Assembly (NCBI GenBank): GCA_013396525.1
Contig: VWYX01000354.1
Span: 574,961-638,960, forward strand
DNA from: Chaetorhynchus papuensis
Taxonomy: Eukaryota > Chordata > Aves > Passeriformes > Rhipiduridae
Length of the DNA: 64,000 nt
Direction: 5' to 3'
A model generated the notes under the pieces. It saw only the letters and a list, made by a program, of their open reading frames with translations, was not told the origin of the DNA and ran no database searches. A program made the position numbers and the translations under genes. This document shows, one piece after another, positions 50,273 to 64,000 of the stretch (the stretch's first letter is position 1; each line of letters starts with the position of its first letter).

Positions 50273-53200
50273 ACCACTCCACTTCTGAAATTATAAAAAG
50301 TTCAAATTCTGAGTTAACTAAGGACCAGACTGCTCTAATAAAGCACCTAGTTCCCCTTCTCTCCTGCCATCTTTCAAGACCAAGATGAAAACTCTTTCCT
50401 TTCCAAAACCTATACACCTATACCGGCAATTACGACATCCACCTGCAACCACCTAAAATAAATTTCCTTGCCACTTGATTAGAATAATCAAATACACAAC
50501 TGTGCATCCCCCACCATCCTCTGGCATCCAAGTATCTTAGCCTAATTTACTCTTTTTGGTTCACGACATTCTACAGTATCATAAGAGCTCCAACTGAAAT
50601 GCACAACTTGGAACAGAGAGACATTAGAGTTGCAGTATATATACTGCTGCACCACATGACAGTTAACTTTACACAGTTCACCACAGATAGAGCATTTATG
50701 TTTTCTTTTCAGCCAGAAAAATACCTTGTTAATATCCTCTCATTTTCTCCATAATAAAATTGTCAGTGTAAATATAAAATAAAGGAAGTTCACAAGTGCT
50801 CACCAGCTGGAACTCAAAGACGGTCTGCTCCTTCAGTTCCTCCAGAGGGAACTGGGATTCAGGAAGGGCTCTAGCAGAGTCACCCTTTCTGTGCCCATGT
50901 ATTAGACATGTGGAAAGAAATACTGGGCAGTAGAAAAGCAAGGAAGGTCATTATATTTGTGACAACTCCATACATACTGTTCTATGACTCTATGTTCCAC
51001 CTCTCAGCTAACATGCAATCAAATTCATTAAACTAGAGACATTATCAGAACCTGAACTTCCTCAAAAGAACAAATACTATCCAAGTGACAGATACTAATT
51101 GGTTGTTAACAGAGAAAACTTAACAGGAAGATAGTTTATGGTGGTGATACTTTATGGGGATAACTAATTAAGAAGACTTCTTCAAACGGTGAAAATAATA
51201 GAAATTTATCTAGGATAAGCCTAAATTAAATGTCTAAAGTATATTTCAACTGGCTTTGTTACTTCAGTGCAAATCTTTGTGCAGAACACTTTCTAAAGTA
51301 CTGCATATGGGAGGAAATAAAGCAACACAATAGGAGCACAATACCCAACATGCCAGCAGTAACAGAACAGCCTATCATGGCCATTTTGATTTGCCAAATG
51401 TAAAAGTAGTAAGACAAAACAATTTTTCTTCACTGCATTTTTATGTGGCCTGCTGTATTGAAATAAACATGGCTGCCTTCCATATGCAACCAAAAGCATA
51501 AAAACTTGCAATTTTCCTAGCAGAGCAGCAGCCTCAGAGAATACACCAACTGTGAAGTAACATTTTCCAGAAATTCATAACCTACGAAGTTGAATGCACA
51601 ATGCTCTGCCAAAAGAAAGAAAATCTAGCCTGATCACTGTACTGCCCAACTATATAGTCATTACGCCCTCCCCAATAAATGTTTTATAGCAGTCAACAAG
51701 TAGCTCTATTGAGCAAGAAACCTTACAAAGTCTTATTTCATTCCCTATCCTTCTGTCCTGCCACACTGTCAATCCAGGACAGCAAAGTCTGTACTGTTTT
51801 GCAATATCCAAGTCACAGGGTAATCATCACAATGTAAAGAAATTCTCTTTTCCTCCAAGTTACCATTCACGCAGAATTTGACAGGTATCAGCCAAAAACA
51901 TTACTATAAACAGACCAGGAGTCATACCTACATGGAGTGGCACAAACGACCAGTAATAGATGAAAATTATACTGTAAACATATTCTTTTATTCATAATAG
52001 ACTTTTCTTCTATAATGGTAGTAAGAAAATGACACCTTGAGAAGGAAAAGTCAGGAGCAGTAAACTAATGAAAGTCAAGGACTCGTATTGTTTTACTAAT
52101 GCGATACTCAGCAAATGCCAAGGCATTACTGATTATTAAAATTAAAAAGATAAAGTCAAATATCTTACACGTTGCATAACGTACAGTAAATTTAAATTTG
52201 CTCTTTTTTGCTTATATTTTTACTTTTAATTAGTTCTACTCAATTTATTTCAGAAATCGAAGCTTAATTTTAGGGCAAACAGATCAAACTGCTGTAGAAA
52301 GAACACCAAATTATTCCTGCCCACCAGAAAGGACAGCAAAAGGTAATAAAATGCCTCAAATTAAATTCAAACTTTGAGTTTTCAAATAACAATTCAGGGA
52401 TTTACTACTCCAGCAGCTAACAGGCAGACTGTTTTCTTAGGGTTGTACTTCAGCCTAAACGAGTAACACAGCTTGGGCTGTCCTCACTGATAGAGCAGAA
52501 AAACTTTTGTCCAACCATCCTCTCATTTGCTCCTTTCCTTCTTACAGCTACAGCTTAATAATTAAATAATTTTGGGGTTGCTTTCTTTCTCCCTTCAGTC
52601 TACCTCTCAGTAGCAATGAGAAATCACTTTTCAACTTAAGACACAACTCTGAAAATTATCAGGTTCACTACCAAGGTACACTGAATGCAGTGAGTTACTG
52701 TATGATCCAGTACTCAAATGTCACAAATCACACAGCTGAAAAATGCCTAAGGGATGAAAATTGGATTTTCAGTACACTCTAGACAGAATTCCCACCAACT
52801 TTCTTCATCAAAAAAACCCAGTATATTTTCAGTTTCCTTGATACCTCAACTACTGAAATAATAAACAAAGGCTGGACAAATAATTTTACCATCACCCATA
52901 AAGATGCTTATTCTTTACTTTGAAGTGGGGTAAACAGTATCATTTGAAAGAATTTGCCTGTTTCTCAATAATTAAGGCAAATTCCAACCACCTTCTAAAC
53001 ATTTCTGATAAGACTCCAAGGTTAATAAAGTAGATTAAACAAATTATAATCTACAAAATTGATTTATGTGAAATTAAAAACTATGGGTGACAAGTTCTTC
53101 AGACTAACACTTGCAATTTCCTCCCTTTAGGAAACCTTAGGTTCAGGTCACCTAACAAAAAAAAAATGCTAGCAACATCCTCAACACTGCAGAACATCTC

Positions 53201-54130
53201 CTAAGACACCCACTTCATTTGAGATCAGTCGACTTGAAAAAAGCAGCTTAAGCAGTTTTACCCATGGAAAATGTGAGAATTTCAGAAACAGAGTCATATT
53301 CCTAACTCTCTGGCTCATGACACCAAAAGATTTCAGTGTGTTTAATAAAAAGACAAACTCCTTGTTAAACAACTCTAATGAAAGTTTAAAGAGTTTTTAA
53401 GCTTGCAACACTAATTAATATTACCATATTTGTACTAAGAAGTGGGACATTGCTCTAAAAAGAAAGGAGACAGATTGAGAATAAAGCTGAACTCTTGCCT
53501 TTGTTCTGGACTGTAGCTCATAAAACATTTACATCTCTAATACAGTGTCAGAGACTGCTCAAGAGAGGTTCTTCTGACCTCAAGTAGAAGCTTCATATGG
53601 AGACTTTTTAATTATTATGACATGCAAAAACAGATGTGTTGAACTGACAGCTAGAATCCTTACCACAAACTAATAACCATGATATCTGAAGACCACATGG
53701 ATCAGCACAGCAAATGGGCTGTGAATTTCCCCCTTCTAAGCCCTCCTCAGCAACACAGCACAAAACCCAAATGACCCTCCCATGAACACTCTGTAATACA
53801 GCACTAAGACAGTCGGGCTCAGTGATGGAAGTCTAAGCACCACAACACACTCTCCTACCTCCAGCAACAACACTTCCACAAAACTCATCAACTAGGAGTA
53901 AGCAGAAGACTGAATCTCTATTTCTGTAATTACTGATTCACATTAATTGTCAGTAGATAATTCCAAATTCGTAAGTTTTTTTTCCTCTCAAAAGCCAATA
54001 AAAACTAGAGAACTCAAGACATTTCTAAAAATATATTAGTCATCTGGGGCAACAGGCACATACTCAAATGCTTCATGAAATTTAGGCTCAAGGGATACTA
54101 AAATGATAAACAATTCCTATAACATTGCAG

Positions 54131-54150
54131 GAGGGGGAGGGGGTGGGGGC
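54131..54150 (+). other. G-rich run, G-quadruplex candidate
   Basis: Three runs of five G separated by single A and T bases (GGGGGAGGGGGTGGGGG), with a GG just before. Such closely spaced runs can form a G-quadruplex on the + strand, which is the template strand for WAC. Confidence 0.6.
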
Positions 54151-55773
54151 AACCATCATAAATTTTACTTCTCTTTCAGGGAGCTTCTCAAAGAACATAA
54201 AACATTGGAAGAACCTCTGATGTTTATTATCACACACCTCAGATGGGAGTTACTCAAATGCAGACACTTTATAAAAACTGTGTATTTCAATATTTTAAGA
54301 TTACAAACAGCAGAGTAATACTGTGAAAGACTGACACGCCATAACTCAGTCATCACAAACTGTAATTTAATTAAAATCAGGGGTCATGCAAAACAATTTC
54401 TGCTTACAAAGGAGAAAAAAAGCAGCTGCCCAAATGCAGCTCTGAGACTATTTCCCCTTTTTCTATGTATCCACAGAACCAATTTAGTACTCCCACTCAG
54501 AAGCTCCAAACAAATAAGTAAGATATGACAACTTAATCTCCCTAACAAAATCCACTGAGCAAAAATAAGGCTAATTAAGAACAAGGCCCGGTTGTTTAGC
54601 AACTCTCAAATTTCTTTTGATGTTTTGAGGATAGCTTCTTGAGGACAGAGAAGTTTTAACAGAAGACCCTGTGACCGTAATATTACTTACAAATGAACTT
54701 GCATTGAATGTTTCCATTACTAGGCTTAGAATAAGGAAGGTGAAGCTACAGGCTTTTATGGACATAGGTAGTGCCATGCAGTGACAAATGCTTGCAACCT
54801 TCATCCCATCTTAAGTTTCCTTTGTCTCAACTGAGCATGCATCATTCAGAACCAGCAATTCAACAGGTACATGGCGTTGTAGAAGTACTAAAGAAAGGGA
54901 GTTTCTGTTATAAAACATTACTGCAATCCTGCAACACAGTCAGTCACACACTTAAGTAACACACATCCTTAATAAGAAGCTTTTGGCAGAATCAATGTCT
55001 AACCACATTAAAATAAGGCAGGAAAAAAGGCACCATACATGTCCTTTGTTAAATGTGTTTTAAAAATAGTTACTGTAAGTCAGATTATCTCAAATTCATA
55101 TCTCAAGATACATCAAACACAATAGAAGAACCAACTTCCACTTCAATACCAGATCGTTCCTTAAGTGCTACTAATATTTGTTATTTGAAGAGAACTTTTT
55201 TTCTTCTAACACTACAGCAATGTCCATGTCTCGATAAAACAGAGAAAGCATTATTTCACCTAAAATTTACATACTGAGTGATCTGCCTATACAGAATCCT
55301 AGAATACTTCTGTTTTCAGAAAGATTACTCTTTTATTCCTGGACATGTTATTTTTTCACCACAAATGAGCAAGCTAACTTGAAAATATTTAGTATTAAAA
55401 GCAGCAATTGGTCATTAAACTTTTACATACCTTGAGAAATCATTAGGTTTAGACAAAATACATTTTCAGTTCTGGACATACTATGCCATGTGTACTTATT
55501 ACCATGTAACAAGTATCATTTTAATTTCATGCTTATTTAATTTTCAACTGGGAATTGTTTTTGAAAAGAAGATATGCTATTAACACTTCAAAAAAAAAAG
55601 GCAAGTCAAATTAATTTCTGTCACATAGAAATTCTTCATTAATAAAGGAATGCTGGCCCACAGCTCGGGGTGGAAGCAAATATGGCAAGCAAGGACTGAC
55701 CTAAGAATTAATAAATATAGCGTTGTGGTTTTAAAAAAAAACGGATCCAGAGTTTTATTTCAGGCTGGCCCAT

Positions 55774-55808
55774 CTCAGCTTAACAAAGCTTAGCTCAGCT
55801 TAACAAAG
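55774..55808. repeat. 20-bp partial tandem repeat
   Basis: CTCAGCTTAACAAAG occurs at 55774 and again at 55794, exact, with CTTAG between. It is a short local duplication in WAC intron 3. Confidence 0.85.
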
Positions 55809-57364
55809 GTATTGTGCAACAGGGCTTTCAAGCATCTAAAGCACAATAGGTGACAAGACAATTCATCCCTCTTCCCATTAAGTAATTCTTAAATATATAC
55901 ATAAAATTCAACTGGTCCTTCCAGGAACTACCTTACTATAGGAAAATAAGCCTCTTAACAAAAACAACTAGCTACATTTACAAACTCAAAATCTATTTTA
56001 CAATTGTTTGATTGCCTGTCTATTTCCCTAGTTAAGTAAACACTCTCAAAAGGACTATACAAAATCTGCAATCACTACTATAGACAGCGTTTAGCCAGTA
56101 AGAGGTGAACTTTACACTACTTGAATTTGAAGAGGATCATATTATTTCTTGTATTAAAACATGCATAAATAGCATTCTTTCAAATGAACAGTTTTTAAAA
56201 TTAAGTCTGTGTTAATCTGTCAGCAGCAGGTGTCTGAATGAGGAATCTACTTGAACGACTTAACTAGATGAGATCTGAACTCCCCCCTATGTTATTCAAG
56301 GGGCACAGCTGGTATGAAGACACTAGCATCCAGAAGAACAAAATTATGTGAAATAAACAAAAGAGAAACACATTACCTAACTTGCATTGCAGTGTTTATG
56401 CACAAATGTGCATTATTTATTATATACCTTAATAAAAAAAATTCTTTGTGGTTTTAATAGGTATGTCTGAAACATACAAATGAGATGAGCAGGACAGACC
56501 GTAATTTCCTTTCCCTGTTTTTGCTACTGATAGACATGGATAATTGATAACTCTGCTGCTCAAACAAACTCAGTAACAAACCTAGAAAAACACTGAGGAA
56601 GACTGTTGCTCTGGAAGGACATAAAAAAGCACAATATTTAAGAAATGTGGGAAACCAAGGCAGAGAAACTGATCTGTGTAACTGGGATGGAACTGTAAAT
56701 CTTCTTCATAGAAGTATTTTCAGAAAGACTGACATGCCTAAATACATACAGCGGGTCAGAGAAATTAGTTGACAGGTATCAGAAAAGTAATGATAGAAGT
56801 TTAGACCAAAAAAAAACCACCTTTTGAAGATTTCTGCTGCCCCTCAGACACAGGGAATTTAGCTCATTTAGCTCTGGACACTAATTGTTCATATTTCTGG
56901 CTGCCTTTTCCTTGCCATGAAGCACTTGAATACTGTTTTACGTCTCTTTTTTTGACTGATGACAAAAGGAGGGTATTAGCATTTTTTATCATACTGCTGT
57001 TGTAGAAACAAAACAAGTACTGTTTTAACATTGCGACAGAAAAAATTACATTTAACATTGACAGACTGTTCCTTTGCAACTCTCCTCTGTAACAACAGTC
57101 ACAGTAAGGCACAGATGATTATTCCAAAGTCCTACAGGGCCTAATCACACCTCTCTAGGCCTAGGTTTCCATTAATTTCAAACACAGTCCAACATTGCTG
57201 CATGCATGAAAATATAAGTCAAGGCCACAAAAACTTAAGAGACATCTCTTAATCCATCCGGTAAAAAGAGCGAAGTCTCTGATTAGTCTTCTGCTCAAAA
57301 CTTTATCTCTCTTTCCAGTCACCTGGAGGACAGACTTTCCAGCTGGACACACCAAGGGGGACCC

Positions 57365-57692
57365 TTATCACTGTCTGTAAGTATCTGAATGGAGGGTGTC
57401 AGAGGATGGATCCAGGCTCTTCTTAGAGCCAAACAGGTCAAGAAGCAGTAGGCAGAAACTGAGGCACAGGAAGTTCCACATGAATATGAGGAAGAACTTC
57501 TCTACTGCGTGGATGACCGAGCACAGGAACAGGTTGCCCAGGGAGGTTATGGTGTCTCCGTCACTGGAGAGATTCAAGAACCATCTGGACACAATCCTGT
57601 GCCATGTGCTCTGAGATGACCCTGCTTGAGCAGGGAGTTTGGACCAGACCCACTGTGGCCCCTTCCAACCTGACCCATTCTGTAATTATTTT
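57365..57692 (+). mobile_element. CR1 LINE 3' end, 5'-truncated
   Basis: The last 330 or so bases of a CR1 element on the + strand. Signposts are AGTATCTGAATGGAGGGTGT, CAGGAAGTTCCACATGAATA, GAGGAAGAACTTCTCTAC, ACAGGAACAGGTTGCCCAGG and the 3' end CCTTCCAACCTGACCCATTC followed by TGT. It is better preserved than the CR1 in intron 11, so it is probably younger. A 72-codon open frame in it is a remnant of the reverse transcriptase C-terminus. Antisense to WAC. Confidence 0.93.
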
Positions 57693-60600
57693 TGCATAGT
57701 ATTCCCTGAGTCAACTTCCAGTCAACAGGCAAGTACAGTTTGTGCCTTAAAACACACATCTCACTTCACCAGCTTGAAAGCAGCAAGAAAAAGGGAAACA
57801 CTGCCCAAGAGGAAAAGAAGGGGTGCAAAAGTTTATGTAAGAGAATTCCAGGCTATTTCACTATCTGTTTAAAATTTCCACAGTAGGAAAATAGGTGAAT
57901 ATCACATTCATGAGATGTCTTTGAATAATTTAGAAAGTGTTTAAGTTTACAGGATGAGCAGTTTGTTTTAGAAGCGTACACTTCAGATACTGATGCAATT
58001 TTGTTCCCTAAATATTCATTGCCATAGACCTTCCACTTACTACAGATTCATGAATTTCAAAATACTGTTTCACAAAACAACACTTCTGACAAAAATGTCA
58101 ATAAATACGAATTTTAACCTATGGTATAATACTGAGATTACTCCCTGTACCTACAGATGCAGGCAGAAAGCTCTGATTTCAGAAAAGCGATAAAATTTGG
58201 TAACCCACAAGCGTCATGGTAGTATTTCTTTAACAGACTGAAGTACTGAAGGGATAAAGGTTCATGACAAAATCCAGACATGAATTCCCTGTATGATAAG
58301 GCTAATGCTATCAAAAGTAAACCCATACTAGTTTAGTAGGAAAGCAAACCTGCAAAACAGAGTAGAACAGTAAAAACACAGATATTAAAAGCATTATTAT
58401 ACTACTAGCAAATATCACTGGGATAAAGGAAGAGATAATGGACTTAGATACTTTTTAGGGTAGCTTTATTATCGTAAGTTAGGAAGTCTGTTAAAGGTCT
58501 TCAAAGAAACAGAATCTTCTAATACTGAAGTTACAGCAGGGAACACCTGCAGTGAAGTACAAGAAAGTCTGGTGACCCTTTTATAATTCAAGGGAAAACG
58601 GAAAGACTGTTGTTATCTTACGCTGAATATAAAGAAACACTTCTTTTTTTTAAGTGCTACATTTACTTCCAGAAAGGATTCATTTTTACACTACAACAAA
58701 CTACTTACAAAATGTAAGCATTAGTGTTAAGAGCTGCCTTTCATTGCCAGTACCATTTTTTTCCTTACTGAAGAGCTACATAGGGAATGATCTCTGCACA
58801 GAGAGAGGCTTTTCCCTGAAAATGCCTATGAAATTGCATAAAAGCCTGACTTTGTAAACAAATGCAGTTATCACTGCAAGTTGGGTGCCATTAAATTACT
58901 ATTATTCACAGTAACGTTATTACAGCATCACCTTCTCAGCCAAAACAGAGGCAGAACATTCTCTTCCAAGTTCTGCACAGCTTCAGTGATACTTGGCTTA
59001 CTGGATACTTTACATTGAATAGGTAGAAATGGCCAGGAAAACAAATGTAAACTGTCAATGAACAGTTTTTTTCTTAGAAAGCAGCCAAGTCCCAAAACAT
59101 GGTTAAGGAGTAATTCTAATCAGGGTCCATTGGGAATGCAGAGAAATCCCAGTAAAAAACTACTACATAATTTACAAATTGCTATCTTGACTACAGCCTA
59201 GTAGCAGGCAGCTTATCAGAAACTAATAGTTTTCATTACTTCATCTTCAGAGAAGCAACCCAAAAGTAAAAGTTTAGTAAACTGTATATTCCATTTCTGT
59301 GAAGTCAGAGGCAAGTAGAATATGTTAAAGCATGATGCTAAGTAAAAAATCATTCCCTTATGATTAGCTTACATACCAAAGACAAGCAAATTCACCAAAT
59401 CTTCTATATAGTCAGTTATTTTCTCTTTTCCAAAACATAAAATATGCTTACACATAAAACCTTACCATGTCTAGCAGGCTGACTGACTTGAACATATTAC
59501 ATTTACAATCCAGAACAACTTAAACAGAACAACTATAAATGAAAACCTTCAGAGGACCTATTTACAGATTTGAATTCTATACTCTCACAAATAAAAGAAC
59601 ATAAAAACAGTAAGAGAAAATTCCCAATGTCAAAGTCCTAATAGCAATGGAGTTTGGAAAGCTGCTGCATCAACAGGTTACAAACGAACAACAATGCTTA
59701 TTAACATTTGATGCAGCCTCCATTTCAGATCAAGTCTCCCACTAATACATCTTTACCCTAGCAACCTACACCAGATACTTGAACTTCACTAAGAGAAACA
59801 GAGGACTCCATCCACCTACATGAATAAAGTCTTAGCATTTAATACCATCATATTAATATCACAATTCTTACATAATATCAATAATACAAAATTAGGGGTT
59901 TGTATCTTCCATTCTGTGCTAGTTAAAAGCAAGCTTTGCAGGTACTTTTCAAAACCAATTTTCAGTATTAATATTCTAAACCTCTAATTTTGGAAAGTAC
60001 AAACACAAGTCATATCTTTTACTGACTGTATGAGCACATACTTTTCAATTTCTTTTCTACTAGAGATCCTCACAACAGAGTAACACAAAAAATGATTATA
60101 CAACTGATCCAGCAAAAACTCACCTCAAAAATACTACCAAATCCACTGAGTAAATGGAAAACTAGTTTCTATCTAAAACTACTAAACTTGAAAGCAAACA
60201 TAAAATTAAAACCCTGTCTGAAGGCAGTAGAACTAGTAACACTTAAAAGAAAGCTTCTATAAATATCAGGAAACGGAAACTTTTCACCATTTTTTGTTTT
60301 AAATCCAGAGAAAAGCTTCTAAATGGTGAATGATCCTGGAAGCACTTCTATTCTTCTTAAAACACAAACCAGCCACCAACCCCTGCCTCCTTTAAAGCCA
60401 CCCAAAAAGCCAACATTCAAGGAATAGTGAAGTGAATCACTAAATCTACACTTGGCTGTTGGGAGTATTCAAACCATGTGATCAGACTTCTCTCATCCCA
60501 GCTTTGACTGTACAGTTACAGTGAGGAAATGGTTTTCATAGTAATAAATAATTGCTTTAACATTAACAATAGTTAATATTACCTGCATAGAAAGAATCTA

Positions 60601-63600
60601 CTCCAGCTTCTTCCTGAACTCTTCACTATGTACATTACTGTCAGACTTGCCTCCTTCCACCTATCTTGCAATTTCCTCTCAAGGCCCATTGTCCGAGCAT
60701 CTTCAATTCTCTTGCAGCTGCCGCAACACCCCTCCACTCACTGTTTATTTCACTGGTCAATGATTCACACTAATTTAATCAGCAGTTCCCCTCCACTGCC
60801 ACGGCTGCTAGAACAGGAACCTAACACAGTTCTCTGTTTAGGGCTATTTGCTGTCCCTTTGCTATGAGGACTCTGAACTCCTTCAGGAACCAGTGGAAAT
60901 AAAGCCAACACAGAATCACAGAAGCTCCCACCACCACTTTGGTAAAAATAGGAACTCATTATTTGAAATATTTCATTCAGCCTCTAATAGCAGTAGGATT
61001 TTGTCAGTAACAGTGGTCACTGACAAGCGTTCTTAATTGCCAATTAAAAAAAAAAAAAACCAAGTGCAAAAGAAACAGTCACAAAGCTTCAGTTATACTT
61101 TGGAACTTAAATATCACAAGTTATAATCGAATTTCATTAAAACGACCTACACTGTACAGTAGCACACAATTCAGCAAAAGATTTCATGCTATGTACATTC
61201 ACACTCTTCAGTTGTTATTTTAAGCAATTCAGTAAGATCATGGCATGAAGCAAACAAAGTTTCAAAGTCTCTTAATCATAAATGTAGTGAAACATGCAGT
61301 ATTTTCTTGACAATACGAAACAATTGAGTACAGGTGGCTTAACTGAACTAACCTTTTCTGTATAAAGTACATCTTAGTGGGTCATTCTGCTCCACACAGT
61401 TCAGTAGAAACAACCCTTTACCCTTTTTTTACCAAGGGCTGTATCTCGCATTTTTGCACTTAAATTGTATATATCTCCCTTTCATTATTCTCAAAGCTAC
61501 CCTACTTATCTGGCCTCTTTACTTTCTTTCCTGTACACCAGTATCATGTCATTCATGCATTTAAAAAGACCTACAACAGCCTTCCATCCTCAAGCATGAG
61601 AGCCCTCAAATCTTTGTATTTCCCTTTTTCTTTAATGGAAACATTTTTCCAAATCTACAAGGCCCTTCATAGTTCTATTCCCCATAAACAATGCTGGCTT
61701 TAAGTCCCTATTTGTTACTGTTAAGAAACTTCACACTCGAGTTGGTCTCATAAGACCCCCTAATCTCTTCAAACCCCACACTTGCCTATAGCAGCTGACC
61801 TAAAAACAAGAGATGCACTGAGGGGGGGAAGCTGCTCATTATGTTTTAAACACTTGCACGCAGAGACAATGGCCCCATGCACAGGGACCTGAAAGCAAGA
61901 ACAAAGTTAAGGCAGTTTTTTATATGCTGAATGTACAAGCACTCTTAGGAAACCATGGATGTGACAAAAACTTGCAATTACTCCATCGTCTTTAGTCCAA
62001 GGTAAACTTGGAAGTCTCTCTCCAGAGAACGACTGTCTCTGTACACAGTCCCTTTCCACAGAAACCATGCAGTAAGCAACTTTGAAAAATGCTTTGTTTG
62101 CACTGTATCAGTATGGAGGGCTTACCCATAACACATTTTAAAACCTTAATTGAATTTCTTACCATGGACTACAATTCTACAAAAGATTCTGCCATGAATA
62201 TTACAAAAATAAGCTGTTACAAAAAATACCTTTATACACATACTAAAGATATTAATAGGAGGTGGTTCTACCATTTTTGAGTAAATAATTTTCAATCAAT
62301 TCCTGCCCTTATATTTTAAATGTGTACACTTAAATCTTGAAATGACATTTAAATGACATTCTGCATTTACCACAAATGCATGAACCAGTCATGACTAAAT
62401 CAACGTGCTACACCACTGAATCTTCCTTTTTTCACTTCAGAGACAAAATTACTAAGAGACGTATAGGAGTTCTTTCTAAACACTGAGTTGAGAGGGAGAG
62501 ATCAGGTTAAATCAGCTTTACGTTCAGTACTAATACTGCAGATTTATGTCCTATTTTGTTTTCTGAGGTATGAGAGAAGAGATTGTTTGGGACTTTAATT
62601 CAGTTTTGGAGATAAATACTAGAGACATTTTAATAAGATTGGCTTTGCTAAGTTCAGGTAGATCACAGGAAGGCTGTAACACCTGTAGCAGTTTCAAATC
62701 AAGCAGCACCAATTTTAAAATAATGCACAGCAATTAAAAAAAAATAAAAACCACCCAACTTCTTTCCTCCTCTCTGAAGAATTAAAAAAGAAAATAAGAC
62801 AGACAATTACAGTAATATCAAAGCAAATTAATACTCTTCAGTCACAGTAAGGCTTAGATGAAATATGCTAGCACTTTGTCATTTCTTTTTTCCCCTGTAT
62901 GTCTCTAATTGCAAAACTAAGGGAATGCTATGGCAATAGCAGCCCCCCAGTGTAATTCAATAGACAGAGAACATTGTAAATTATTGTATTTTTTTTCATA
63001 TTACCAATATGCAAATGTCCGTTATACTACAGCACTTCACCTATATTCTAACACCTACCTTCATACTGACAGAAATATTCAGTACATCAAAGACAAACTG
63101 ATATCCTTCTGCCCACGTCTGCTTAGCTTTGGTTTACTAGGTACAGTACACAGGATTTAACATAACTTTGGTTGTTCTGAATGTATTTTACAAAGGTGAA
63201 ACTGTGGCCAAACTAACCTTACTAAGGACACACACACAAAAAAAAATCACTTATTTACATTAAACAGTACAAATGTTCAACTTTTAAAATTAGTAATTTC
63301 CCTTAGACTGTTGAAGACTACTTCCTTCTTCTAGTCTGTTAACACATGATGTGCAAATGCCTGCTTTCAGATCAGAACAGATGAAACTTTCCACTGTCTT
63401 AAGCAGGAGAAGGTACAGTGGGATGGTGTTCCTTCCATTTACAAAAACTACAGATAATACATTTTCCTTCATCCTTACTGTATGCAAACATGCTTCAGAC
63501 CATTCCCCAACTATTAAATCCAGCTGGACTCTGTTAGAACTTTAGAATGTCTTCCCTATATAACAACACTTCCAGCACTCAAATAAGTAAATGCACTCCC

Positions 63601-64000
63601 CACACAGAGCCTCATCCTCCAGATGTTTTTATACGCATAATTCCACTAAATGCAGCTCTGCTGAAGCAGAAAAAAATCACTGACTGTAGCAAAAGCAAGT
63701 AGAATTGCAAGAGTATGTAGGACTAGTATCTTTGGACAGGTGAACAGGAAATAAAAGAGGACACCTCTGTATCCTGAGAAGTAGCACGGAATAGCAGCAT
63801 ATGGGCATTGCACATGCATTTAATTCTGAGATTACTACATTTTCAACTGTGATCAGATACAATGAAAATCAGTGTAATAACAAAAGAAGCATGTTTTTAA
63901 TCTATCTACACAGTTCTGTGACATTACCAGGGGTCTACAGAGCCTTTGCATTAAGTCAAAGATGGAAAAACAAATAGGATTTATAAGAACAACTGGGTAC

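Larger units (their letters stand above)
46101..64000 (-). other. WAC: WAC intron 3, partial (runs off the window)
   Basis: Nearly 18 kb upstream of exon 4 with no WAC coding exon that I can recognise. I looked for the exon encoding the segment ending RVRERDG and did not see it, so this is treated as part of one large intron. It is AT-rich with little recognisable repeat content: one CR1 3' end (57365-57692), a 26-bp tandem repeat, a 20-bp partial repeat, a G-rich run and poly(A) tracts. A patch richer in GC (about 48420-48890) is unclassified. Confidence 0.75.

Noticed and set aside
50930..50995. CR1-like 3' tail (TTCTATGACTCTATG)
   Set aside because: The tail motif alone is short, and the sequence before it does not clearly follow the CR1 3' end. 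Not called.
53825..53880. Resemblance to the inverted end of an avian ERVL LTR (CTAAGCACCACA)
   Set aside because: Only about a dozen bases fit and the flanking sequence does not continue the match.

Overview
The window is vertebrate nuclear DNA, almost certainly from a bird. It carries CR1 LINE 3' ends that finish in the ATTCTGT-type tail and LTR elements of the avian ERVL type. It also holds the exons of one conserved vertebrate gene whose protein matches WAC (WW domain-containing adaptor with coiled coil) nearly residue for residue. I cannot name the species. There are no bacterial features.

WAC lies on the minus strand and fills most of the window. Eleven coding exons, matching exons 4 to 14 of the mammalian gene, run from 46100 down to the stop codon at 9416-9418. 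Every exon edge has a GT/AG site and all reading phases join, giving about 553 residues. Exon 5 carries the WW domain and exons 13-14 carry the C-terminal coiled coil. The 3' UTR runs from 9415 down to a poly(A) signal at 8422-8417, or possibly one at 7955-7950. I see no coding exon in 46101-64000, which is taken as part of a large intron 3. Exons 1-3 and the promoter should lie beyond 64000.

Below about 7.9 kb is the region downstream of WAC. It holds a CpG-rich stretch cut by the window edge (1-115), a CR1 3' end (about 186-765) and otherwise unclassified AT-rich sequence.

The introns carry four recognisable retroelements: a solo or fragmentary ERVL-type LTR in intron 12 (about 12745-13247), an old CR1 with an internal duplication in intron 11 (16254-16715), a nearly complete but dead ERVL-like provirus in intron 7 (30121 to about 36150), and a CR1 3' end in intron 3 (about 57365-57692). 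All four are antisense to WAC, the arrangement best tolerated inside a gene.

I found no new gene system. The most useful second looks are the provirus, the antisense-only insertion pattern, a U-rich tract of about 100 nt in the WAC 3' UTR, a GU-rich tract in the short intron behind the WW exon, the CpG-rich edge, and three short local duplications.
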